From Bacteroidota bacterium (GTDB lineage Bacteria; Bacteroidota; Bacteroidia; Bacteroidales; F082), in NCBI GenBank assembly GCA_002686705.1, contig NYYH01000048.1:1-23434 (forward strand): DNA of 23,434 nt. Direction: 5' to 3'. The notes beneath the pieces were generated by a model. It worked only from the letters and a program-made list of their open reading frames with translations, searched no databases and was not told the DNA's origin. Below, in pieces: positions 8,511-16,520 of the stretch. The first letter of the stretch is position 1. Each line of letters begins with the position of its first letter. The translations under genes and the position numbers were made by a program.

Positions 8511-9368
8511 TTAATTTTTAATTGTTTTCAAACTTAAATCAAGACTACTTATTTGATGAGTAAGTGCTCCAACTGAAATAAAGTCCACACCTGTTTCAGC
8601 ATATTGTCTGATATTATCAATTGTAATACCTCCTGAAGCTTCAGTTTCAAACCTTCCGTTGATAAGAGTAACAGCTTGCCTTAATTCTTCTGGTGAAAAA
8701 TTATCCAACATAATACGGTTAACAGCACCATTTTCAAGTACTTCGTTAAGTTCATTGTAATCGCGAACTTCTATTTCAATTTTCAGATTCTTCCCTTTGT
8801 CCTTGAGATAACGAACTGTTAAATTAATGGCGTTGCTGATCCCTCCAGCGAAATCAACATGATTATCTTTAATCATTATCATATCAAATAATCCAAATCG
8901 ATGATTTGTACCTCCCCCAATCCGTACTGCTAGCTTTTCAACAGTTCTGTTATAAGGAGTTGTTTTTCTGGTATCTAGTAATTTAGTATCTAAATCTCCA
9001 ATTTGACTATTCACTCTATTAGTAAAAGTAGCGATTCCACTCATCCGCTGAATAAAGTTAAGAGCGGTACGTTCAGCAGACAATAATGATCTCGAACTTC
9101 CTTCAATAATCATTACAATATCACCTGGAATAACAGAAGTGCCATCTTTTATTCGGACTTCAATATTAAGTTTATCATCAACCTCCTTAAAAACCATTGC
9201 AGCAACTTTAACACCTGCAATTATGCCTTCATCCTTAGCGATTAATTCAACCTTACCCTTAGCATTTTGAGAAATTGTAGCTAAAGAAGTATGATCACCA
9301 TCTCCAATATCTTCTTCCAAAGCAAGAATAATTAAATCAGTTATTATTTTCCTTTCTTTATCTGTCAT
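8511..9368 (-). CDS. nadC: Nicotinate-nucleotide pyrophosphorylase (quinolinate phosphoribosyltransferase)
   Basis: 285 aa, full length for NadC. It converts quinolinate and PRPP to nicotinate mononucleotide, CO2 and pyrophosphate in de novo NAD synthesis. Family motifs are clear: EEDIGDGDHTS near the N-terminus, ALNFIQRMSGIAT, the active-site stretch LDTRKTTP, GGGTNHRFGLFDMIMIKDNH, IEIEVRDYNEL, IMLDNFSPEE and EASGGITIDNI. The start is the ATG at 9368. nadA and nadB are not in the window. It heads a two-gene minus-strand unit with the YihY-family gene. Given the NAD(P)-dependent Nfn and Rnf systems nearby, the gene fits the setting, but no regulatory link is visible. Confidence 0.96.
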   Translation of the reverse strand: MTDKERKIITDLIILALEEDIGDGDHTSLATISQNAKGKVELIAKDEGIIAGVKVAAMVFKEVDDKLNIEVRIKDGTSVIPGDIVMIIEGSSRSLLSAERTALNFIQRMSGIATFTNRVNSQIGDLDTKLLDTRKTTPYNRTVEKLAVRIGGGTNHRFGLFDMIMIKDNHVDFAGGISNAINLTVRYLKDKGKNLKIEIEVRDYNELNEVLENGAVNRIMLDNFSPEELRQAVTLINGRFETEASGGITIDNIRQYAETGVDFISVGALTHQISSLDLSLKTIKN

Positions 9369-9480
9369 TATTTGAAACTCATTTTTTTCATCATTAATTT
9401 GCTTAACTAATATTTATTGTCTGCTTTAAATATTAGTAGGCATCCTCACATTGTATTCTTACTTTCCAATCATGGAACTG

Positions 9481-9488
9481 CAAAAGTA
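9481..9488 (-). promoter_or_regulatory. Putative -7 element (TACTTTTG) for nadC
   Basis: On the minus strand TACTTTTG matches TAnnTTTG, about 110 bp before the nadC start. A TTTG lies 25 bp further upstream (9514-9517), rather far for a -33 box. The implied leader of about 100 nt holds no structure I recognise. Confidence 0.4.
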
Positions 9489-9600
9489 GTTTAAATTAGA
9501 TTTCTTACTTTTTCAAATATTAAGATTATGCAATTCTTAGAATTAATACTTTTTAATATTTAGTATCAAAAATAGTAAAATAAGTATTGTTGTTAATTAG

Positions 9601-9631
9601 TAACTTTGACGTTTAATGTTTTATACCTTTG
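9601..9631 (+). promoter_or_regulatory. Two tandem -7 promoter elements before the lipoprotein gene
   Basis: TAACTTTG (9601-9608) and TACCTTTG (9624-9631) both match TAnnTTTG and lie 39 and 16 bp before the ATG at 9648. The TTTG of the first could also act as a short-spaced -33 for the second. The nadC promoter faces the other way, so this gap looks divergent. Confidence 0.5.
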
Positions 9632-9647
9632 AATAAAATTTTTATTG

Positions 9648-10355
9648 ATGTTTGGAAAATTACTCTACACTTATTTTTTTAAACTTATAGTTATTACAAT
9701 ATTGTTAGTTTCATGTGATGAAGCTGAAACAAAGAAGAGCAAAGATTTTCAACAAAACCTTCAATCATTTAACAGTACGATGACAAAACTTGACAGTACA
9801 TTTGATCTAATGGATTCGATGCAAATAGAGGTTGATAAGGTTGAAGAGGAAAGAGCACTTGGCAAAATTAGCGACGAGGAAGCTGTTGAAAAACTAAACC
9901 AAATTAATAATACATTAGGAAGGAAAATTGCTAAAACATCTAATTTTCATCCGGTTAACGGATTGCCATCATGGGCGAAGCAATTAGGATTGTCAGAACC
10001 AATAGGTATGGTGCTTGATAAAGATTATAGTCAGACAACTTCAGAGAACAATGATAATGAGGGATTTAACTCTATAACGCTGGTCTACCACGGTAATTAT
10101 GATGTAGCTATGAAACAATCTGAAATAATCGCCAAAAAGGCAAGAATCCCTATAAGTAAAGACTATGAGGACGCAATGATCCTGTCTCAGAAATATGATA
10201 TTGAGACAATAAAAGGTGCGTCATATTTGAATTTTGAATTGGGATCGGATGATAATCCAAGATATAATATTTCAATAACTGTTAAAGATGATGGTACATT
10301 AACTATAAATGCTACTGATACTTATGCTTTAATGAAGCAACTAGAAGAAAAATAA
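9648..10355 (+). CDS. Lipoprotein of unknown function
   Basis: 235 aa from the ATG at 9648; a TTG one codon earlier is in frame but less likely. The N-terminus is a lipoprotein signal with a basic residue, a hydrophobic core and lipobox LLVSC (acylated C23), followed by a Lys/Glu-rich linker. Residues about 35-95 look alpha-helical and heptad-like. The C-terminal half is mixed alpha/beta with a final strand pair (YNISITVKDDGTLTINA). I do not recognise the family. It has its own promoter-like motifs and is followed by a hairpin, so it may be a single-gene unit. Final location is probably an envelope membrane; which one is not clear. Confidence 0.75.
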   Translation: MFGKLLYTYFFKLIVITILLVSCDEAETKKSKDFQQNLQSFNSTMTKLDSTFDLMDSMQIEVDKVEEERALGKISDEEAVEKLNQINNTLGRKIAKTSNFHPVNGLPSWAKQLGLSEPIGMVLDKDYSQTTSENNDNEGFNSITLVYHGNYDVAMKQSEIIAKKARIPISKDYEDAMILSQKYDIETIKGASYLNFELGSDDNPRYNISITVKDDGTLTINATDTYALMKQLEEK

Positions 10356-10379
10356 CCAGATTTGGCTTCAAAGTCTGGT
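10355..10379 (+). terminator. Weak hairpin after the lipoprotein gene
   Basis: ACCAGA (10355-10360) pairs with TCTGGT (10374-10379), and the stem extends inward by several more pairs around a small loop. It starts at the last base of the stop codon. No T tract follows, so termination would be inefficient or factor-dependent. Confidence 0.4.
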
Positions 10380-10457
10380 AGTTTGACTAAGAACAAAATG
10401 AGTACTGCGAAATAAGAAGTTTTACTTATTAATTAAGAATATTCAAAAAGCATATTA

Positions 10458-11159
10458 ATGAATATTGTAATTACAGGAGCAAGCAAAGGAATAGGGTATG
10501 AACTCTGTCAGAAGTTTATAAATGCAGGAAATCATAATATTATCGCTATTTCAAGGACTGTTGGGGCTTTTGATAATCAGATAGATCCTCCAGGAATTGA
10601 CAAAAAACAAAGCTTTACTTTTCTAAATCTTGATCTAACAGAACCAAATTTTAAGGAAACTTTACTCCCAGAGATAGATAAAAAGTTAAAGAGCATTGAT
10701 ATTATTATTAATAATGCAGGTCTATTAATAAACAAATCTTTTGCTGACCTAACTGATAATGATTTTGATAGCATGTTTGACTTAAACGTGAAAAGCGTTT
10801 TTAGATTGATTCGTGATTTACTGCCAACTATTAACTCTGGAGGGCATATTGTTAATATCAGTAGCATGGGAGGTTACCAAGGTAGTTCTAAATTTTCAGG
10901 ATTGTCGCTATATAGTGCATCTAAAGGAGCTCTGGCAGTTCTTACCGAATGTTTGGCAGTAGAATTGAAGGCAAGAAATATATCAGCAAATGCATTAGCA
11001 CTTGGTGCTGTTAAAACAGAAATGCTCAGCACAGCTTTTCCGAATTATAAAGCTCCTTTATTGGCAGAGGAAATGGCTGATTTTATATATGATTTCGCAT
11101 TAAACGGCAATAAATATTTTAATGGTAAAATTTTACCTTTATCAGTCTCTACCCCTTGA
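10458..11159 (+). CDS. Short-chain dehydrogenase/reductase (SDR family)
   Basis: 233 aa, classical SDR length. The nucleotide-binding motif GASKGIG spans residues 7-13, NNAG 85-88, the catalytic Ser is at about 135-136 (NISSMGG), and the YxxxK pair is Y152/K156 (YSASK). An NAD(P)(H)-dependent oxidoreductase is expected; the substrate cannot be predicted. The typical NADP-preferring basic residue after the first beta strand is not clear. The RseC-family gene begins 24 bp later on the same strand, so they may share a transcript, but I see no functional link to Rnf. Confidence 0.85.
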   Translation: MNIVITGASKGIGYELCQKFINAGNHNIIAISRTVGAFDNQIDPPGIDKKQSFTFLNLDLTEPNFKETLLPEIDKKLKSIDIIINNAGLLINKSFADLTDNDFDSMFDLNVKSVFRLIRDLLPTINSGGHIVNISSMGGYQGSSKFSGLSLYSASKGALAVLTECLAVELKARNISANALALGAVKTEMLSTAFPNYKAPLLAEEMADFIYDFALNGNKYFNGKILPLSVSTP

Positions 11160-11183
11160 AAATGAATATTAAGAATCAATATA

Positions 11184-11600
11184 TTGAGAAATAAAATCGT
11201 TACACATCCGGGAATTATTAAGAAAATTACTGGCAATAATATTGAAATTGCCATAATGGTTACTTCAGGATGTTCATCTTGTGAAATTAAAGGTGCTTGC
11301 GCTGTTAGCGATGTTGAAGAAAAATCTGTTAGTGTTAATACCGATAGTGCTGATCAATATACAATTGGCCAAGAAATAACTATAGAAATGAAACAATCAT
11401 TAGGTACATGGGCTGTACTTTTAGGATACGTATTCCCATTTATAGTATTATTTACAGGGTTAATTATTTTTATCAATGTAGGCCTTGATCAAGGATTAGC
11501 AGGTATTTTGGCTTTATCGCTCCTACTGCCTTATTATCTGACATTATATTTGTTGAGAAATTTCCTGAGCTCAAGGTTTAATTATAATATCAGACAATAA
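11184..11600 (+). CDS. rseC: RseC/RsxC-type SoxR-reducing system family protein
   Basis: 138 aa. The N-terminal domain contains a Cys cluster C30, C33, C39 (SGCSSCEIKGAC), then come two transmembrane helices (about 73-92 and 97-118). This is the RseC family, which in many bacteria is encoded with rnf/rsx genes and in E. coli helps keep SoxR reduced. Here it directly precedes rnfB, the standard Bacteroidota arrangement. The start is a TTG at 11184; the frame is closed upstream by a TGA at 11163 and no ATG is available. An ATG at 11162 lies in another frame and gives only a ten-residue peptide. The sequence from the TTG matches the family N-terminus (THPGIIKKI), so the TTG is credible. Role inferred: assembly or redox partner of Rnf. 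Confidence 0.82.
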   Translation: MRNKIVTHPGIIKKITGNNIEIAIMVTSGCSSCEIKGACAVSDVEEKSVSVNTDSADQYTIGQEITIEMKQSLGTWAVLLGYVFPFIVLFTGLIIFINVGLDQGLAGILALSLLLPYYLTLYLLRNFLSSRFNYNIRQ

Positions 11601-11605
11601 TTCTT

Positions 11606-11662
11606 CTAAATTAATTCAAATGACTAATTTAGAGCGGTTCTAAGCAAATATTCATATTTGCT
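11606..11662 (+). repeat. Two hairpins between rseC and rnfB
   Basis: The first is CTAAATTA (11606-11613) with TAATTTAG (11625-11632), 11-nt loop. The second is AGCAAATA (11643-11650) with TATTTGCT (11655-11662), 4-nt loop. Both have perfect 8-bp arms. Neither is followed by a T tract, so they are not textbook terminators. They may limit read-through from rseC or stabilise the 3' end of its transcript. Confidence 0.55.
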
Positions 11663-11789
11663 GATAATCAAGCTTATATGTAGTTAATCAATATAAACAA
11701 AGGTTTGGATTATGGTAACTTACTGATTATATACACATTACACAAGCCAGATATTGTAATTTCTTTTTCCTCTGTATTTCTAATTATTA

Positions 11790-11797
11790 TACTTTTG
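11790..11797 (+). promoter_or_regulatory. Putative -7 element (TACTTTTG) for rnfBCDGEA
   Basis: TACTTTTG matches TAnnTTTG and lies 39 bp before the GTG start of rnfB, followed by a run of T. No clear -33 element. Together with the upstream hairpins it suggests rnfB onward can be transcribed independently of rseC. Confidence 0.5.
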
Positions 11798-11836
11798 TTT
11801 TTTTTTAAATTGAACAACTTTTAAATACGGATTACC

Positions 11837-12841
11837 GTGGATAATATAATAGTAATTGCAATTATCGCACTTGGTGGGCTTGGCTTAATCGCAGCCCTAA
11901 TCCTTTATTTTATTGCCAATAAGTTTAAAGTTTTTGAAGATCCCAAGATTGATGAAGTAGAGGAAGCTTTACCATCTGCCAACTGTGGTGGATGCGGTTT
12001 TCCAGGTTGTAGGGCTTACGCAGAAGCTACTGTTAAGGCAGCAAAAGATAAAGGAAGTTTAGAAGGTTTGAATTGCCCGGTTGGAGGTAACGATGTTGCA
12101 CAAACTGTTGGAAATATTCTTGGCCTCGAGGTTGAAGAGACAGATCCAATGATTGCTGTAATAAGATGCAATGGTTCTAGAACTAATTCTCCGGGTAAAG
12201 TAACTTATGAAGGCGCTACCTCTTGTGCATTTGCACATGCACTTTATTCTGGAGAGGGAGGATGTCAATTTGGTTGTTTAGGGCTTGCCGATTGTGTTGA
12301 TTCATGTGATTTTGATGCTATTCACATGAACACCGAAACAGGTTTACCAGAAGTAAATGACAAATGTACAGCATGTGGAGCATGCGTTACTGCTTGTCCA
12401 AGAGATATAATTGAACTCAGAAAAAAAGGTCCGAAAGACAAAAAGATATTTGTTTCGTGTGTGAATAAAGAAAAGGGAGCACCAGCCAAGAAGAATTGTA
12501 TCGTTGCATGTATTGGCTGCGGAAAATGTGATAAAGTATGTAATTTTGATGCCATCACAATTACTAGTTTTCTTGCATATATTGACTTTACAAAATGTAC
12601 ACTTTGTAGAAAGTGTGTTGAGGTTTGCCCAACAAATTCAATTCATGAAATAAATTTCAGGCCAAGGAAACCAAAACCTGAAAAACCTAAAGTTGTGGCT
12701 CCTTCTGTTGATACACCTGGTGTGAAGAAACCAACTAACGAAGAATCTGCTAAACCTAGTGAACAAAAACTATCCAAACCAAAAGATGTTGAAAATACTA
12801 TTGCAGAAAAGCCAGTTGAAAATATAGATAAAAAAGAATAA
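11837..12841 (+). CDS. rnfB: Rnf complex ferredoxin-type subunit RnfB
   Basis: 334 aa from a GTG start. One N-terminal membrane helix (about 3-27) is followed by the RnfB [4Fe-4S] domain with C50, C53, C58 and C80 (CGGCGFPGC...NCPVGG). Ferredoxin-type motifs come next: GCLGLADCVDSC, CTACGACVTACP, CIACIGCGKCDKVC and CTLCRKCVEVCP. RnfB is the electron entry subunit that takes electrons from reduced ferredoxin. It is much longer than the roughly 190-aa E. coli RsxB because of the additional clusters and a C-terminal tail of about 60 residues rich in Lys, Pro and Glu, which looks disordered. The rnfC start follows 10 bp after the stop. First gene of the complete B-C-D-G-E-A set. Confidence 0.95.
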   Translation: MDNIIVIAIIALGGLGLIAALILYFIANKFKVFEDPKIDEVEEALPSANCGGCGFPGCRAYAEATVKAAKDKGSLEGLNCPVGGNDVAQTVGNILGLEVEETDPMIAVIRCNGSRTNSPGKVTYEGATSCAFAHALYSGEGGCQFGCLGLADCVDSCDFDAIHMNTETGLPEVNDKCTACGACVTACPRDIIELRKKGPKDKKIFVSCVNKEKGAPAKKNCIVACIGCGKCDKVCNFDAITITSFLAYIDFTKCTLCRKCVEVCPTNSIHEINFRPRKPKPEKPKVVAPSVDTPGVKKPTNEESAKPSEQKLSKPKDVENTIAEKPVENIDKKE

Positions 12842-12851
12842 ATCCGATTAT

Positions 12852-14192
12852 ATGGGAATATTGCGAACATTTGTTTTAGGAGGAATTCATCCCACAGAAA
12901 ATAAGATATCCTCAAATGCACCAATAGAAACTATTAATGTGCCTGAACAAGCAATAGTTCCTTTAGGTCAAAATCTTGGTGCTCCATCCACACCTATTGT
13001 AAATAAAGGTGATATGGTTAAAGTAGGTCAGCTACTAGCTGAAGCTACCGGTTTTATTTCTACCAATATTCACTCTCCTGTTTCAGGCAAAGTGCTTAAA
13101 ATTGACAATGCTCTTGATGGATCTGGTTACAAAAGACCTGCTATTATTATTAATGTTGAAGGTGATGAATGGGCAGAAGGAATTGACACTTCCACGGATC
13201 TGGTTAATGAAATAACTCTTGATTCAAAAGAAATAATTGAAAAAATAAAGAATGCTGGTATAGTGGGAATGGGTGGTGCAGCATTTCCTACTTATGTAAA
13301 GTTAATGCCTCCTCCTGGTAAAACAGCCGAATTTTTGATTATAAACGGAGTGGAGTGCGAGCCTTATTTAACTGCAGATCACCGACTAATGCTAGAAAAA
13401 GGACAGGAAATAATTATTGGTACTCGCATTTTAATGAAAGCACTAAATGTTGACAAGGCTTTTATCGGTATTGAGAACAATAAACCGGATGCTATTAATC
13501 ATATGCGTGAACTTGTTCGGTCTCAAGATGATATAGAGGTGCAAACGCTAAAAGTTCAGTATCCGCAAGGAGGTGAAAAGCAACTTATAAAAGCATCCGT
13601 AAATAGGGAAGTGCCATCAGGGAAGTTACCAATTGAAGTTGGCTGTGTAGTACAAAATGTTGGTACTGCATTTGCTGTGTATGAAGCTGTACAAAAAAAC
13701 AAACCTCTTATAGAAAGAGTTGTTACCGTTACAGGTAAGGCAGTTAAAAAGCCCTCTAATTTTCTTACAAGAATTGGAACTCCCATAAGTCAACTAATTG
13801 ATGCTGCTGCAGGTCTTCCTAGTAATACTGGTAAAATTATTGGTGGTGGTCCAATGATGGGGAAAGCTATTAGTTCCGTGGATATCCCAATAGTTAAAGG
13901 ATCGTCAGGAGTATTATTGATGAAAAAAGAGGAGTCATCACGGAGGGTCGAAAGTCCTTGTATACGATGTTCAAAATGTACTTACGTTTGCCCAATGGGA
14001 CTTGAACCTTTTCTTTTGTCACAAGCTGGAAAACTGGGTAATTACGAACTAGCAGAAAACGAATCAATCATGGATTGTATTGAGTGTGGATCCTGTCAAT
14101 ATGGTTGTCCTGCTGGAATTCCACTATTGGATTATTTACGATTAGGTAAGCTGAAAGTAGGGGAGATAATGAGAAATAGAGGGAAGAATTGA
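12852..14192 (+). CDS. rnfC: Rnf complex NADH-binding subunit RnfC
   Basis: 446 aa. The N-terminal part has a biotinyl/lipoyl-like barrel (VSGKVLKI). The NADH/FMN-binding Rossmann-like core resembles NuoF (GIVGMGGAAFPTYVK; LIINGVECEPYLTADHRLM), then SLBB-like sequence, and two [4Fe-4S] motifs near the end: CIRCSKCTYVCP and CIECGSCQYGCP. This subunit passes electrons to or from NAD at the cytoplasmic face. The length matches Bacteroidota and Clostridium RnfC and lacks the long Ala/Lys-rich C-terminal repeat of E. coli RsxC. It follows rnfB closely. Confidence 0.96.
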   Translation: MGILRTFVLGGIHPTENKISSNAPIETINVPEQAIVPLGQNLGAPSTPIVNKGDMVKVGQLLAEATGFISTNIHSPVSGKVLKIDNALDGSGYKRPAIIINVEGDEWAEGIDTSTDLVNEITLDSKEIIEKIKNAGIVGMGGAAFPTYVKLMPPPGKTAEFLIINGVECEPYLTADHRLMLEKGQEIIIGTRILMKALNVDKAFIGIENNKPDAINHMRELVRSQDDIEVQTLKVQYPQGGEKQLIKASVNREVPSGKLPIEVGCVVQNVGTAFAVYEAVQKNKPLIERVVTVTGKAVKKPSNFLTRIGTPISQLIDAAAGLPSNTGKIIGGGPMMGKAISSVDIPIVKGSSGVLLMKKEESSRRVESPCIRCSKCTYVCPMGLEPFLLSQAGKLGNYELAENESIMDCIECGSCQYGCPAGIPLLDYLRLGKLKVGEIMRNRGKN

Positions 14193-14259
14193 TGATTAGC
14201 TAATAATAAAGTGATTGATAATAAGATCTAAATATTAAGAAATAAATAGAAAATAATAA

Positions 14260-15246
14260 ATGAATAAGTTTACGGTTTCAGGCTCTCCCCATATTCACGG
14301 GGATGATTCAACCAAAAAAATAATGTATGGAGTTGTTATTGCAATGATTCCAACAGTACTTTTTTCGATTTATTTTTTTGGTGTTGATGCTACAAGGGTT
14401 TTCCTACTTGCAATTGTGGCGTGTTTATTTTTTGAGTGGGCAATACAAAAGTATTTAATAAAAGGCCCTTTAACAATTAATGACGGTTCTGCATTGATAA
14501 CTGCAATATTGTTAGCCTTAAATCTACCATCAAACTTACCTGGATGGATGGTTATTATTGGTGCATTAGTTGCAATAGGTATGGCCAAAATGTCGTTTGG
14601 TGGACTTGGGAAAAATATATTTAATCCTGCACTTGTTGCACGAGTATTCTTACTTGTATCGTTTCCGGTTCAAATGACATCATGGCCCAAACCATCACCT
14701 ATTACAAATGGTTTAGCTGATGTAATTACAGGTGCTACTCCTCTAGGTATCCTTAAAGAAGGGTTGAATAACGAAAAAACTATTTCGGAGCTTACCCCCA
14801 ATTTACCTACATATACACAAGGGCTTATGGGTGAAATGGGGGGCTCAATGGGTGAAGTAAGTGCATTAGCATTAATTATTGGTGGAATTTATATGCTGTG
14901 GAAAAAAATAATTACCTGGCATATCCCAGTTTCAATGCTCCTCACTGTTGCAATCTTTTCAGGAATATTCTGGGGAGTGGATCCCGAACATTATGCTGAT
15001 CCTTTGTTCCATATGCTAACAGGAGGTATGTTATTAGGAGCAATTTTTATGGCCACGGATATGGTAACCTCACCAATGACAAAAGGCGGTCAACTCGTAT
15101 TTGGCTTTGGGGTTGGTTTATTAACAATATTAATTAGACTTTGGGGAGCTTATCCTGAAGGCGTATCGTTTGCTATTCTACTAATGAATGCAACAGTACC
15201 ATTAATAAACAGAGGCTTCAAACCACAAAGATTTGGGCGAAATTAA
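14260..15246 (+). CDS. rnfD: Rnf complex membrane subunit RnfD
   Basis: 328 aa, a polytopic membrane protein homologous to NqrB. The covalent FMN attachment site is ITGATPLG, with the flavinylated Thr expected at T160. The N-terminal SGSPHIHGDDSTKKIMYGV and the LNLPSNLPGWMVIIG and GGLGKNIFNPALVARVF segments are typical of the family. It carries electrons across the membrane with RnfG and takes part in Na+ or H+ translocation. A 67-bp gap separates it from rnfC; no terminator was seen there. Confidence 0.95.
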   Translation: MNKFTVSGSPHIHGDDSTKKIMYGVVIAMIPTVLFSIYFFGVDATRVFLLAIVACLFFEWAIQKYLIKGPLTINDGSALITAILLALNLPSNLPGWMVIIGALVAIGMAKMSFGGLGKNIFNPALVARVFLLVSFPVQMTSWPKPSPITNGLADVITGATPLGILKEGLNNEKTISELTPNLPTYTQGLMGEMGGSMGEVSALALIIGGIYMLWKKIITWHIPVSMLLTVAIFSGIFWGVDPEHYADPLFHMLTGGMLLGAIFMATDMVTSPMTKGGQLVFGFGVGLLTILIRLWGAYPEGVSFAILLMNATVPLINRGFKPQRFGRN

Positions 15247-15308
15247 CTATTGATAAATTAAATTAATCATTAAATATTGAATGATATATAATAACTAATA
15301 AATTCTAA

Positions 15309-15896
15309 ATGGCTAGTAAAAGAGAATCGAATTTTTTAAACATGGTGCTTACGCTTTTTGTTGTCTCGGCTATTGCTGCTCTTGCTTTAGGAGGTGTTTA
15401 TACAGTTACAAAGGAACCGATAGCTTTGGCGAAAAAGAAAAAGCTGGAAGCCGCAATTAAAACAGTCCTCCCTGAGTTTGACACTCTACGATCTGAGAAA
15501 ATAGCCTTAGGCGATGGCGAAGATTCACTTGTTTTATATTTTGCTTCTAAGAGTAAAAAAGTTATAGGTACCGCAATTAAGACTTATACAATGAAAGGCT
15601 TTAGTGGTAGAATCGAACTCATGGTTGGTTTTCTACAAGATGGTACAATTAATAACACAGCAGTTGTATCTCATAAGGAAACACCTGGATTAGGAGATAA
15701 AATGGATATTAGAAAATCGGACTTCCCAACTCAGTTTAAAGGCAAAAACCCTAGTAGCTATAAGCTTGACGTGACAAAATATGGAGGTGATGTAGATGCT
15801 ATTACCGCCGCAACTATTAGTTCAAGAGCTTTTTGTGATGCGGTGAAAAGAGCATATGATGCTTTTGAAAATCATGCAAATAACGACAAGAAGTAG
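15309..15896 (+). CDS. rnfG: Rnf complex periplasmic FMN subunit RnfG
   Basis: 195 aa. One N-terminal membrane helix (about 10-32) anchors a periplasmic FMN-binding domain. The covalent FMN motif near the C-terminus reads DAITAATISSRA, with T169 as the expected attachment residue; the more usual spelling is SGATxTS, so the Gly is replaced by Ala. KETPGLGDKM is the conserved family stretch. RnfG receives electrons on the periplasmic side and exchanges them with RnfD. The ApbE flavin transferase needed for attachment is not in this window. Confidence 0.94.
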   Translation: MASKRESNFLNMVLTLFVVSAIAALALGGVYTVTKEPIALAKKKKLEAAIKTVLPEFDTLRSEKIALGDGEDSLVLYFASKSKKVIGTAIKTYTMKGFSGRIELMVGFLQDGTINNTAVVSHKETPGLGDKMDIRKSDFPTQFKGKNPSSYKLDVTKYGGDVDAITAATISSRAFCDAVKRAYDAFENHANNDKK

Positions 15897-15927
15897 TATC
15901 TAAAATTAATATGTTTAAGACATAACT

Positions 15928-16515
15928 ATGAATCAAATAAAAAATTTTACGAAGGGATTTATAAAAGAAAACCCGGTTTTTGTGTTACTTCTTGGATTGT
16001 GTCCAACATTAGGAGTAACAACTTCAGCAATAAATGGATTGGGAATGGGATTAGCAACCACTTTTGTACTGGTCATGTCAAATCTTGTAGTTTCAATAGT
16101 TCGAGATGTAATTCCTGATAAAGTTAGAATTCCATCTTTCATTCTAATAATTGCATCTTTCGTAACCATTGTTGAGCTAGTAATGCAAGCATATACCCCT
16201 GGCTTATTTGATGCACTTGGATTATTCATTCCTTTAATCGTTGTAAACTGCTTGGTTTTAGGCCGTGCGGAAGCTTTTGCCTCTAAAAATACTATTGGGT
16301 CCTCATTAATTGATGGATTGGGCATGGGTCTAGGCTTTTCTTTTGCTCTTACATTACTGGGAGCAGTTAGAGAATTACTGGGAGCGGGAGCAATATTCGG
16401 ATTTAACTTAATTGAAGGCGAATTGATGCTCGCATTTATACTTGCCCCTGGAGCTTTTATTGCACTTGGCTACTTAATAGCGCTTATTAACAAATTAACT
16501 AGTACCCAAAACTAA
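15928..16515 (+). CDS. rnfE: Rnf complex membrane subunit RnfE
   Basis: 195 aa, about six membrane helices, homologous to NqrD. C25 ([10 protein letters not shown]) and C108 ([13 protein letters not shown]) match the cysteines that, by known Rnf/Nqr structures, share a membrane-embedded [2Fe-2S] cluster with the paired subunit RnfA. It starts 31 bp after rnfG and ends 5 bp before rnfA. Full length, no irregularities. Confidence 0.95.
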   Translation: MNQIKNFTKGFIKENPVFVLLLGLCPTLGVTTSAINGLGMGLATTFVLVMSNLVVSIVRDVIPDKVRIPSFILIIASFVTIVELVMQAYTPGLFDALGLFIPLIVVNCLVLGRAEAFASKNTIGSSLIDGLGMGLGFSFALTLLGAVRELLGAGAIFGFNLIEGELMLAFILAPGAFIALGYLIALINKLTSTQN

Positions 16516-16520
16516 CTGAT

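Noticed and set aside
9369..9647. Possible small gene or riboswitch between nadC and the lipoprotein gene
   Set aside because: No open frame of note and no conserved structure recognised; only divergent promoter-like motifs were seen.
15933..16325. 130-residue minus-strand open frame opposite rnfE
   Set aside because: A shadow of rnfE: no domain, while the sense frame has conserved Cys and membrane helices.
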